Assembly: GCF_030814215.1 (NCBI RefSeq)
Contig: NZ_JAUSUT010000001.1
Span: forward strand, 5,704,001-5,768,000
Origin: Amycolatopsis thermophila
GTDB lineage: Bacteria > Actinomycetota > Actinomycetes > Mycobacteriales > Pseudonocardiaceae
Reading direction: 5' to 3'
DNA: 64,000 nucleotides
Position 1 is the stretch's first letter. Every line of letters starts with the position of its first letter. The position numbers and the translations under genes were made by a program. The notes under the pieces were generated by a model, which saw nothing but the letters and a program-made list of their open reading frames with translations, was not told the DNA's origin and did not search any database. Below, piece after piece: positions 27,447 to 39,731 of this stretch.

Positions 27447-27508
27447 ACCGCCATTGCCTCCAGCATCCCTGGAAAACGCCGCCGCGTCACGTGCCATCCA
27501 CCTCGCGG

Positions 27509-28471
27509 TCACTTCGTGCCCCGCTCGGGGTAACCGAACTCGACCGCGCTGACGTCGTCCAGCGCCGAGGAGATCGCGATCGGCAGCACGATCTCCTCCG
27601 CCGCCAGCGACCCGGTCAGCTGGCCGGTGTCGCGCGCCCCGACCACCGGCGCGACCACACCCGGCCGGTCCCGCACCCACGCCAGCGCCACCACCAGCGG
27701 CGACACCCCCAGCCCGTCGGCCGCGGTGGTGACGGCCTCCACGATCCGCGCCGCCCGCTCGGTGCGGTGCTGCTCGACGTACCCGGCGTACTCCGCGGAC
27801 GCGCCCCGCGAATCCGCCGGGGTGCCCTTGCGGTACTTGCCCGTCAGCACACCCCGCCCCAGCGGCGCCCACGGCAGCACGCCGAGCCCGTGGTAGCGCG
27901 CGGCCGGGACCAGCTCCCGCTCCACGCCCCGCTCCACCAGCGAGTACTCCACCTGCGTCGCCACCAGGCCCGCCGGCCCGCTCGCCGCCGCGGTGGCCAG
28001 CTGCCAGCCGGAGTAGTTGCAGGCCCCGGTGTAGCGGACCTTGCCCGAGTGCACCGCGTGGTCCAGCGCCGACAGGGTCTCCTCCAGCGGCACCGACTCG
28101 TCCCACGCGTGCAGCTGCCACAGGTCCAGGTGGTCCACGCCGAGCCGCCGCAGCGAACCGTCCAGCGCGGACAGCAACGCGCCGCGCGAGGCGCCGCCGC
28201 CGAACGGGCCGTCGGTGCGCCGGGCCACGGCCTTGGTCGCGACCACGATCTCGTCGCGCGGCACCAGGTCGCCCAACAGGCCGCCGAGGATGCGCTCGGC
28301 CTCGCCGCCGGAGTAGATGTCGGCCGTGTCGACCAGCGTCCCGCCCGCCTCGACGAACGCGACGAGCTGGCTGGCCGCCTCGTCCGCGTCGGTCTCCGCG
28401 CCCCAGGACATCGTGCCGAGCGCCATCCGGGAGACCCGCAACCCCGACCTGCCCAGCTGTCGCTTCTGCAT
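27509..28471 (-). CDS. Aldo/keto reductase
   Basis: A 320-aa NADPH-dependent oxidoreductase of the AKR TIM-barrel family. It has the catalytic region [20 protein letters not shown] with Asp and Tyr, the Lys in VVATKAV, the His in [10 protein letters not shown], and the cofactor-end motif [14 protein letters not shown]. The substrate is unknown. I start at the ATG at 28471 ([16 protein letters not shown]), the standard family start; the frame extends to 28612. Confidence 0.9.
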   Translation of the reverse strand: MQKRQLGRSGLRVSRMALGTMSWGAETDADEAASQLVAFVEAGGTLVDTADIYSGGEAERILGGLLGDLVPRDEIVVATKAVARRTDGPFGGGASRGALLSALDGSLRRLGVDHLDLWQLHAWDESVPLEETLSALDHAVHSGKVRYTGACNYSGWQLATAAASGPAGLVATQVEYSLVERGVERELVPAARYHGLGVLPWAPLGRGVLTGKYRKGTPADSRGASAEYAGYVEQHRTERAARIVEAVTTAADGLGVSPLVVALAWVRDRPGVVAPVVGARDTGQLTGSLAAEEIVLPIAISSALDDVSAVEFGYPERGTK

Positions 28472-28593
28472 GCACGAAGAGTAACCAAAGTAGCGGCGCG
28501 GACTTGACGAAGGCGGCTCATGGGGTGACGTGCGCCGCCGATAGCCTTGCCCACCGTGCGAACGCGACTGATCTCCCGCAAGGCCCGGTGAGC

Positions 28594-29430
28594 ATGGGCT
28601 GGTTCGAAGCACTCGTCCTCGGCCTGGTCCAGGGCCTGACCGAGTTCCTCCCGATCTCCTCCAGCGCCCACCTGCGCATCACCGCCGCGCTGGCCGGCTG
28701 GGGCGACCCCGGTGCGGCGTTCACCGCGGTCACCCAGATCGGCACCGAGCTGGCGGTGATCCTGTACTTCTCGAAGAAGATCGGCAAGATCCTCACCGCC
28801 TGGTGGCGTTCGCTCCACCGGCGCGAAGCGCGCCACGAACCGGACGCCCGGCTCGGCTGGCTGATCATCGTCGGGTCGATCCCGATCGTGGTGCTCGGCC
28901 TGCTGTTCCAGGACGCCATCGACCACGCCTTCCGCGACCTGCGGCTGACCGCCACCATGCTGATCGGGTTCGGCATCCTGCTGCTCATCGCCGACCGCGT
29001 CGGCCGCCAGTACCGGACGCTGGACCACCTCACCGTGCCGCACGGCCTGGGTTACGGCCTGGCCCAGGCGATGGCCCTGATCCCCGGCGTGTCCCGGTCC
29101 GGCGGCACCGTCACCGCCGGCCTGTTCCTCGGCTACACCCGCGCCGAGGCCACCGAGTACGCCTTCCTGCTCGCGCTGCCCGCCGTGTTCGGGTCGGGCC
29201 TGTACAAGCTGACCGACATCGGCGGCGGCGACAGCCCGCAGTGGGGACCCACGATCCTGGCGACCCTGGTGGCGTTCGGCGTCGGCTACGCGGTCATCGC
29301 GTGGCTGATGAACTTCATCAAGACCAAGAGCTACGTGCCGTTCGTGGTGTACCGGATCGTCCTCGGCGTGCTGCTCATCGTGCTGGTCGCCACCGGCGTC
29401 CTTGATCCGGACGCGGGTCCGGCCATGTAG
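28594..29430 (+). CDS. uppP: Undecaprenyl-diphosphate phosphatase
   Basis: A 278-aa membrane enzyme that recycles undecaprenyl pyrophosphate to the monophosphate carrier for cell-wall synthesis; also linked to bacitracin resistance (BacA). Both signature motifs are present: [13 protein letters not shown] with the catalytic Glu/Ser region and [20 protein letters not shown] with the Arg. About eight hydrophobic helices. I use the ATG at 28594; a GTG two codons upstream is possible. The phosphatase gene follows nine bases after its stop, as in mycobacteria. Confidence 0.95.
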   Translation: MGWFEALVLGLVQGLTEFLPISSSAHLRITAALAGWGDPGAAFTAVTQIGTELAVILYFSKKIGKILTAWWRSLHRREARHEPDARLGWLIIVGSIPIVVLGLLFQDAIDHAFRDLRLTATMLIGFGILLLIADRVGRQYRTLDHLTVPHGLGYGLAQAMALIPGVSRSGGTVTAGLFLGYTRAEATEYAFLLALPAVFGSGLYKLTDIGGGDSPQWGPTILATLVAFGVGYAVIAWLMNFIKTKSYVPFVVYRIVLGVLLIVLVATGVLDPDAGPAM

Positions 29431-29439
29431 GTTGGCGGC

Positions 29440-30159
29440 GTGGCTACCGTGATCCTGCTCCGGCACGGCCGCTCGACCGCCAACGGGTCGGGCGTGCTGG
29501 CCGGGCGGACCCCCAAGGTCGGGCTCGACGACACCGGCCGCGCCCAGGCGCGGGCGCTCGTCGAACGGCTGGCCGGCGTCCCGCTGGCCGAGGTCGTGGT
29601 CTCGCCGATGCTGCGCTGCAAGAACACCGTGGCCCCGCTCGTCGCCGAGCGGGGCCTGACCCGCACCGTCGACCCCCGCCTGTCCGAAGTGGACTACGGC
29701 GAGTGGACCGGCCGCGAGCTGAAGACCCTGGTCAAGGAGCCGCTGTGGCGGGTCGTGCAGGCCCACCCGTCGGCCGCGGTGTTCCCCGGCGGCGAGGGCC
29801 TGGCCGGCATGCAGGCCCGCGCCGTCACCGCCGTGCGCGAGCACGACGCGCGCATCAGCGCCGAGCACGGCGACCACGCGGTCTGGCTGCTGTGCAGCCA
29901 CGGTGACGTGCTCAAGTCCATCCTGGCCGACGCGCTGGGCCAGCACCTGGACTCGTTCCAGCGGATCGTGGTCGACCCCGCGTCGGTGTCGGTCGTCCGC
30001 TACACCGAGGTGCGCCCGTTCGTGGTGCGGATCAACGACCACAGCTCGGACCTGACCGGGGTGGTGCCACCGGCACCGAAGCGCGGTAGGAAGAAGAAGA
30101 CGACGTCCTCCGACGCGGAGATCGGGGGGTCGACAGGACAGAAGGGCCGCGCTGGATGA
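29440..30159 (+). CDS. Histidine phosphatase (MSMEG_4193/Rv2135c family)
   Basis: A 239-aa phosphoglycerate-mutase-like phosphatase: RHG in VILLRHGRSTANG, second basic motif SPMLRCKNTV, acidic EVDYGEWTG and catalytic LCSHGDVLKSILA. The C-terminal tail is basic (KRGRKKKTTSSD). M. tuberculosis Rv2135c shows acid phosphatase activity; the physiological substrate is uncertain. GTG start at 29440. In relatives the next genes are DUF3090 and SCO1664 proteins, found here only at 58.4 kb. The stop overlaps the next ATG by four bases. Confidence 0.92.
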   Translation: MATVILLRHGRSTANGSGVLAGRTPKVGLDDTGRAQARALVERLAGVPLAEVVVSPMLRCKNTVAPLVAERGLTRTVDPRLSEVDYGEWTGRELKTLVKEPLWRVVQAHPSAAVFPGGEGLAGMQARAVTAVREHDARISAEHGDHAVWLLCSHGDVLKSILADALGQHLDSFQRIVVDPASVSVVRYTEVRPFVVRINDHSSDLTGVVPPAPKRGRKKKTTSSDAEIGGSTGQKGRAG

Positions 30160-32201
30160 CACCGGACAACCCGTTCTCGCAGGCGAGCGACCTGCCCCAC
30201 GGTCTGCCCCCGTTCGACCGGATCACCGACGAGCACTTCGGCCCCGCGTTCGAGGCCGGGCTGGCCGAGCACGCCGCCGAGATCGAGGCGATCGCCGCCA
30301 ACCCGGAGCCGGCGACCTTCGAGAACACGATCGTCGCGCTGGACACCTCCGGCCGCCTCCTGCAGCGCGTGTCGTCGGTGTTCTTCAACCTGACCTCCTC
30401 CGACACCAACCCCGCGCGGCAGGAGCTGCAGGCCGAGATCGCGCCCAAGCTCGCCGCGCACTCCGATGCCATCCACCTCAACCCGGCGCTGTTCGCCCGC
30501 GTCCGCGACCTCTACGAGCGGCGCGACCAGCTGGGCCTGGACGAGGAGTCGGCCTGGCTGCTGGAGCGCACCTACACCGACTTCCAGCGCGCCGGCGCCG
30601 GCCTCGACCCCGCCCAGCAGGACAAGCTGCGCGCGCTGAACGAGGAACTGTCCACGCTGAGCACCCGGTTCCAGGAGAACCTGCTGCGCGACACCAACGA
30701 CCTCGCGGTGCTGGTCGAGGACCGGGCCGAGCTGGCCGGGCTGTCCGAGGGCACCATCGCCGCCGCGCGGGAGGCGGCCGCCTCCCGCGGCGCGGAGGGC
30801 TACCTGCTCACCCTGAACCTGCCCACCTCCCAGCCGCTGCTGTCGTCGCTGGAGAACCGTGCGCTGCGGGAGAGGCTGTTCACCGCCTCGATCTCGCGCG
30901 GCAACCGCGGCAACGACAACGACAACACCGCCGTGCTGGCGCGGATCGTGCAGCTGCGCGCCCAGCGGGCCGCGCTCCTGGGCCACCCGAACCACGCCGC
31001 GTACGTGATCTCCGACGAGACCGCCCGCACCGCCGAGGCCGCGGTCGGCCTGCTCGAGCGGCTCGCGCCGGTGGCCGTGGCCAACGCCCGCCGGGACGCC
31101 GAAGAGCTGCAGAGCTACCTGGAGAAGGACCACCCGGGCGCCGAGCTCGAGCCGTGGGACTGGGCCTTCTACGCCGAGCGCGTCCGCAAGGCGCGCTTCG
31201 ACCTCGACGACGCCACCCTGCGGCCCTACTTCGAACTGGACCGCGTGGTGCGCGACGGTGTGCTGTTCGCCGCCAACCAGCTGTACGGGCTGACCTTCAC
31301 CGAGCGGCACGACCTGCCCGTCTACCACCCCGACGTGCGCGTGTTCGAGGTCTTCGACGCCGACGGCAGCCCCCTGGGCCTGTTCCTCGGCGACTACTAC
31401 ACGCGCGACTCCAAGCGCGGCGGCGCGTGGATGAACACGTTCGTCGACCAGTCCGGGCTGCTGGGCGAGCGGCCGGTGGTGGTGAACAACCTCAACATCG
31501 CCAAGCCCCCGGCGGGCGAGCCGACGCTGTGCACGTTCGACGAGGTCACCACCCTGTTCCACGAGTTCGGGCACGCGCTGCACGCGCTGCTGTCCGACGT
31601 GCGGTACCCGAAGTTCTCCGGCACCAACGTGCCGCGCGACTTCGTCGAGTACCCGTCGCAGGTCAACGAGATGTGGATGCTGTGGCCGGAGGTGCTGGCC
31701 CACTACGCCAAGCACGTCGAGACCGGCGAGCCGCTGCCGGAGCGCCTGGTGCGGCGGCTGGAGGAGTCCGCGCAGTACGGGCAGCCCTTCGCCACCACCG
31801 AGTACCTCGCGGCGTCCCTGCTCGACCAGGCCTGGCACGGGCTGGGCACCGAGGACGCGGTCGGCGACGTCGCCTCGTTCGAGGCCGCGGCGCTGGAGAA
31901 GGCCGGGGTGGCGGTCCCGGCGATCCCGCCGCGCTACCGCAGCACCTACTTCGCGCACGTCTTCAGCGGCGGCTACTCGGCCGGGTACTACTCCTACATC
32001 TGGAGCGAGGTGCTCGACGCCGACACCGTGGAGTGGTTCCGGGAGAACGGCGGCCTGACCCGCGCCAACGGTGACCACTTCCGGCGCACCCTGCTCTCGC
32101 GCGGCGGCAGCGGCGACCCGATGGCGTTCTTCCGCGCCTTCCGCGGCCGCGACCCGGAGATCGCGCCGCTGCTGGCCCGGCGCGGCCTGACCGGCGCCTG
32201 A
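30156..32201 (+). CDS. dcp: M3 family peptidyl-dipeptidase/oligopeptidase
   Basis: A 681-aa cytosolic zinc peptidase that trims short peptides. The active site FHEFGHALHALL begins with His469, and the third-ligand glutamate region is VEYPSQVNEMW. The C-terminal FSGGYSAGYYSYIWSEVLDAD is typical of the M3A Dcp/OpdA group. The length is normal. Its ATG overlaps the phosphatase stop (ATGA), so the two are coupled even though this is not the usual neighbour of that phosphatase. Confidence 0.93.
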   Translation: MTPDNPFSQASDLPHGLPPFDRITDEHFGPAFEAGLAEHAAEIEAIAANPEPATFENTIVALDTSGRLLQRVSSVFFNLTSSDTNPARQELQAEIAPKLAAHSDAIHLNPALFARVRDLYERRDQLGLDEESAWLLERTYTDFQRAGAGLDPAQQDKLRALNEELSTLSTRFQENLLRDTNDLAVLVEDRAELAGLSEGTIAAAREAAASRGAEGYLLTLNLPTSQPLLSSLENRALRERLFTASISRGNRGNDNDNTAVLARIVQLRAQRAALLGHPNHAAYVISDETARTAEAAVGLLERLAPVAVANARRDAEELQSYLEKDHPGAELEPWDWAFYAERVRKARFDLDDATLRPYFELDRVVRDGVLFAANQLYGLTFTERHDLPVYHPDVRVFEVFDADGSPLGLFLGDYYTRDSKRGGAWMNTFVDQSGLLGERPVVVNNLNIAKPPAGEPTLCTFDEVTTLFHEFGHALHALLSDVRYPKFSGTNVPRDFVEYPSQVNEMWMLWPEVLAHYAKHVETGEPLPERLVRRLEESAQYGQPFATTEYLAASLLDQAWHGLGTEDAVGDVASFEAAALEKAGVAVPAIPPRYRSTYFAHVFSGGYSAGYYSYIWSEVLDADTVEWFRENGGLTRANGDHFRRTLLSRGGSGDPMAFFRAFRGRDPEIAPLLARRGLTGA

Positions 32202-32205
32202 CGCT

Positions 32206-32237
32206 CACCCCCGGCGGGGCCCGCCTCGCCGGGGGTG
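32206..32237. terminator. Bidirectional terminator hairpin
   Basis: CACCCCCGGCG and CGCCGGGGGTG pair over 11 bp with a 10-base loop, between the convergent M3 peptidase and MFS genes. Confidence 0.75.
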
Positions 32238-32242
32238 CGGAC

Positions 32243-33358
32243 CTACCGGTGGCCGCGGTGCGGGATCAGGGCGACCAACGCCCCGGCGGCGCACAGCACC
32301 GCGGTCCAGGCCACGGTCGCGGCGGGGGTCGTGCGGTCGGCGACCACGCCGGCCAGCCACGGGCCCGCGGTCTGCCCGGCCGCGAACACGGTGGTGAACG
32401 CCCCCAGGGTGGCGGTCCAGTCGGCGGGCGGGGTGTGGTCCTTGATGAGCGTCGTGACGGCGGCGGGCACCCCGATGAACGTCGCCCCGTAGACGACGGC
32501 GGAGGTCAGCACGACCGGCAGCGCGGCGGAGACCAGCGCGAGCGCGGAGCCCGCGGCGAGCACCGCGAGCAGGGTCGCCAGCCCCCGGCCGCCGCTCCAC
32601 ATCGCGGACGCCACCACGACCGCCACACCCAGCGCCGTCCACACCAGCGTCACCTGGGCGACCGTCGCGTCGTGGGCGGCGAGCACGGCGGACAGGAACG
32701 TGATGTAGGTGATGTAGCCGAGGGCGAACAGCAGGTAGGCCACCGCGACCGGCCACAACCGCGTCACCCGGGCCCGGCCGGTGCTGGCGGCGGGGCCGTC
32801 CCCGGCGACCCGGGCCGCCGGCCAGCTCACCAGCGCGGCCACCGCCGCCACGGCGCCGAGTCCCAGCCAGGCCAGGCGCCAGTGCGGTCCCAGCGCGGGG
32901 ATCGCCGCTCCACTGAGGACGATCCCGAGCCCGCTGCCGGCGAAGTAGACGGTGATGGGTGTCCCGGACACGGCGCGGGCGGCGATCCGCGACGCCAGCA
33001 CGCCGCCGACGATGAACACGACCGCGCCGGTCAACCCGGCGACCGCGCGCACGACCAGCAGCACCGCGAAGTTCCCGCTGACCGCGGTGGCCGCGAGCGC
33101 CAGCGCGGTCAGCACCATGCCCCAGCGGAACGCGGCCGCGGTGCCCATCCGGCCGGCGACGGCGGCGGTGACCAGCGCACCGAGGAGGTAGCCGAGCCCG
33201 TTGGCGGTGCTCATCACGCCCGCGTCGGCGAGGCTCCACCCCAGATCGCGGCCCATGGCCGGGACGGTGAGCCCGTAGGCGAACCGCGCGAAACCCAGGG
33301 CCGAGGCGGTGCCCAGCGACAGCCGCGCGGCCTGCCACACCGGCTCACCGGGCATCAC
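32243..33358 (-). CDS. MFS transporter (YbfB/YjiJ-like)
   Basis: A 371-aa, roughly 12-helix transporter. The start WQAARLSLGTASALGFARFAYGLTVPAMGRDLGW resembles the YbfB/YjiJ-type MFS family, followed by ANGLGYLLGALV and VVFIVGGVLASRIA. Substrate unknown. ATG at 33358. It stands alone on the minus strand downstream of mdh, separated from it by a strong hairpin. Confidence 0.85.
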   Translation of the reverse strand: MMPGEPVWQAARLSLGTASALGFARFAYGLTVPAMGRDLGWSLADAGVMSTANGLGYLLGALVTAAVAGRMGTAAAFRWGMVLTALALAATAVSGNFAVLLVVRAVAGLTGAVVFIVGGVLASRIAARAVSGTPITVYFAGSGLGIVLSGAAIPALGPHWRLAWLGLGAVAAVAALVSWPAARVAGDGPAASTGRARVTRLWPVAVAYLLFALGYITYITFLSAVLAAHDATVAQVTLVWTALGVAVVVASAMWSGGRGLATLLAVLAAGSALALVSAALPVVLTSAVVYGATFIGVPAAVTTLIKDHTPPADWTATLGAFTTVFAAGQTAGPWLAGVVADRTTPAATVAWTAVLCAAGALVALIPHRGHR

Positions 33359-33395
33359 ACCACCCTCCCCGGCCGGCCGAGTGGTGTGCCAACGC

Positions 33396-33430
33396 GGCGG
33401 GCCGGCCCCCGCCAGGGGAACCGGCCCGCC
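33396..33430. terminator. Terminator after malate dehydrogenase
   Basis: GGCGGGCCGG and CCGGCCCGCC form a perfect 10-bp outer stem, and CCCC with GGGG extends it inside. It sits just downstream of the mdh stop on the minus strand and upstream of the MFS gene. Confidence 0.75.
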
Positions 33431-33445
33431 ACGTCACGACGGAAC

Positions 33446-36590
<3,145 letters not shown>

Positions 36591-36594
<4 letters not shown>

Positions 36595-39500
36595 GCGCGG
36601 CTCCCGAGCAGTTCCCACTCGGTCAGCGCGGTGCGCCGCCCGGTCGCCGCGGTGATCCGCAGCCGGTAGGCGCGGTAGGCGCCGGGCTCGGCGATGGTGA
36701 ACGGGCGGGTCTGGCGGCGCCACCGGAACCGCTCGCCGCGCCGCTCGTCCAGCCGCACCCAGGACTGCCCGTCGTCACCCTCCAGCACCCAGTCGCTCGG
36801 GTCGCCACCCCGCGCGGCCGAGGTCAGGGTGTACATCTCGACCCGCGCGGGCTCGCGCACCGCGCACTCGAGGACCGGGGTGCGGGACCGGAAGGTGACC
36901 TGGGTGGCGGCGGTGTCGGCGAACAGCTGCGTGAGGTCGGTGCCGTCGTCGCTGGTGCCGGTGCCGGTCACGTCGGCCAGCGGCGCCCCGCCCAGGGACG
37001 GTGGCGGGTCGCCCCAGTCGGTGGGGGTGTCCGTCACGTCGAACTCCAGGCGTGCGGCGGCGACGAGGTCGGCGTGGGACAGCCAGGTCGAGCCGTGCGG
37101 CTTGCCGTCGATCGTCACGCCCCGCACGTAGGGACCGGTGCCGGGTGCGCTGATCTCCACTGTCCTCCCGTTCTCCAGACGCAGGGTGGCCCGCTCGAAC
37201 AGCGGCGCGGTGAGCACGTAGCCGGGGTTGCCGGGGGCCAGCGGGTACAGGCCGAGCGCGGCGAGCACGTACCAGGCCGACATCTCACCGTTGTCCTCGT
37301 CGCCCGGATAGCCCTGGCCGATCTCACCGCCGGTGTAGCAGCGGGTCAGCACCTCGCGCACGATCGCCTGCGTCTTGGCCGCCGCCCCGGCGTGGCAGTA
37401 CATCCACGGGATGTGGTGGCTGGGCTGGTTGGAGTGGCCGTACTGGCCCATCCGCACGTCGCGCGCCTCGGTCATCTCGTGGATGATCCCGCCGTAGGAG
37501 CCGGGCGCGCGGCCCGTCTCCGGCGTGGCGAAGAACGTGTCCAGTGTGGACTCCAGCGCCGCGCGGCCACCGAGCAGGTCCGCCAGGCCGGCGCCGTCGT
37601 GCGGCACTGAGAACGCGGTGTTCCAGCCGTTGGTCTCGGTGTAGTCGAAACCCCACAGGGCCGGGTCGTAGTGCTCCGGCGCCCAGCGCCACCGGCCGTC
37701 GCGGTGGCGGCCCTGGAAGAACCCGGTGCGCGCGTCGAAGTGGTTGACGTACTGTGCCGCCCGCTGCCGGAAGTAGCGCGCGTTGTCCAGGTACTCGGCC
37801 TTGCCGGTGCGGGCGTGCAGGGCCTCGGAGAGGGCGGCGAGGCCGAAGTCGTTGACACACCCCTCCAGCGCCCACGACAGGCCCTCGTGGGTGGTCAGCG
37901 GGGTGAACCCGAGGAAGATCGACTCGCGCAGCCCCTGCCGCCCCACACTGCGGTTCGGCGGCGTGACGGTGGCGTTGCGGACCGCCGCGTCGTAGGCCGC
38001 GCGCACGTCGAACGTGCGCACACCGCGCAGGTACGCGTCGGCGAACGCGACGTCGGAGCTGGTGCCGGTCATCAGGTTCGCGTAGCCGGGGGAGGACCAG
38101 CGCGAGATCCAGCCACCCTCCCGGAACTGCTGCACGAACCCCTCGATCAGCTCCCCGCACCGGCGTGGTGCGAGCAGCGCCAGCGCGGGCCACACGGTGC
38201 GGTAGGTGTCCCAGAAGCCGTGGTTGACCGACATCGGCCCGTCCACGACCTTCGCCCCGGTCCGGGTGCGCGTGCTCGGCCACCAGCGGCGCCGCACCGG
38301 GCTAGCGTGCCGGAGCCCGCGCCGCGTGCGTTCGTGCCCCGAGTTCGGGTACAGGAACAGCCGGTAGAGGCCGGAGTAGAAGGTGGTCAGCTGATCCGGC
38401 GTGGCGCCTTCGATCACCACCCGGCCGAGCAGGTCCTGCCACTGCGCCCTGGCCCGTTCGCGAACCTGGTCGAAGGTCGTGCCCGCCGGGATCTCCTCGT
38501 CGAGGTTGCGGCGGGCCTGGTCCAGGCTGATCAGCGAGGTGGCGATGCGCAGCTCGACCACCGGCGCGTCGAAGGACAGGTAGCCGGCGCCGGGCCACCG
38601 CAGCCGTTTCCCGCCGGTCGCCGGCCGGTCGAACGTGCCGTGGACGAACATCCGCCGCGCCCCCACCGACAGGCGGCTGCGTGCCCAGGTGTGGCCGGTG
38701 ACCACCCCGCGCGCCGGGTCCACACGCAGCCCGCCGCGCCGGTTGACGTTGTCGAACAGCACCCAGCCGCCATCGCCGGGGAAGGCGAACCGGACGAGGG
38801 CGGCGTGGTCGGCCGGTGCGAGATCGACGGCGATGCCGTTGTCGAAGCGCACCCCGTAGTGGTGCGGCCGGTCGGTCTCGTGGTCGTGTGAGAACGGCAG
38901 CGCCCGCGCCGTCCGGTCCACGGTCACCGGACCGATTCCCGGCAGGAATTGGAACGGGTGCCGGTCGCCCATCCACGGGCTCGGTTCGTGGCTGACGGCG
39001 AAGGCCTGCAGCTCGGGGCGGTTGTCCGCGTTGTTGCGCCGGTGGTACTCGTACAGCCAGCTCAGCGACCCCGCGTCCGTGACCGGCGTCCAGAAGTTGA
39101 ACCCGTGCGGCACCGCGGTGGCCGGGAAGGTGTTGCCGCGGGAGAACTCGTTGCTCGAGTGGGTGCCGCGGGTGGTGCGCACCCAGTCGACCGCGTCCCG
39201 CGGACCGGGCGGCGGCACGTCGGCGATGCGGACGTCGTCGATCCAGCCGGTCACCGGCTCGCCCGGCGGCGGTTCGAGCAGCAGCACGATCGCGCGCGCG
39301 GTGCGCCCCGCGGCCTCGCCGAGGGAGTGCCGCACCAGGTTCCATTGATCGAGGTACAACGTCTTCGACGCGCCGGCCGCCGCCGCCGAGCCGCCGATCA
39401 GGCTGCCGTCGTCCAGTTCGACCGCCAGCGCCACGAACGTGCTGCGCCACGACGGCCCCGCGTCGGACTCCGGGAACACCACATAGGACAGTGCGGTGTC

Positions 39501-39704
39501 CGCACCGATCGGCGCGTCCACTTCGAACAGCACTTGACGTGCGCCTTCGCCGGCGGCGTACCGGGCGGCCCGCAGCCCGGTGAACCCGGCACCGGCCCGG
39601 GCGGCCGGCGCGCGCTCCGGTCCCGCGGCGACGGTGACGACCGGGCCGGTGCGGGGCCGCGGATCACCGTCCTCGAACGAGGAGAAGAAGTGGGTCCGGC
39701 TCAC
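36591..39704 (-). CDS. GH92-family glycosidase without signal peptide
   Basis: A 1037-aa protein of the calcium-dependent exo-alpha-mannosidase family. Conserved blocks: SRGNTFPATAVPHGFNFWTP, NHGFWDTYRTVWPALAL, SSDVAFADAYLRGV, IHEMTEARDVRMGQYGHSN (region of the general acid) and GYPGDEDNGEMSAWYVL (catalytic acidic base region). The C-terminal 120 residues form an F5/8C-like sandwich. It lacks a signal peptide: the N-terminus is MSRTHFFSSFEDGDPRPRT and only 27 bp separate it from the gene upstream, leaving no room for one. It is a close paralogue of the secreted GH92 at 39732. It may act inside the cell or leave by a non-classical route. Confidence 0.9.
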
Positions 39705-39731
39705 GCCGCCTACCGTAACCGGCCACCCCGG

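Noticed and set aside
27447-28475. Extended N-terminus fusing antisense-like sequence to the lipoprotein
   Set aside because: The extension is an out-of-frame copy of the aldo/keto reductase gene; the lipoprotein signal peptide starts at 27446.
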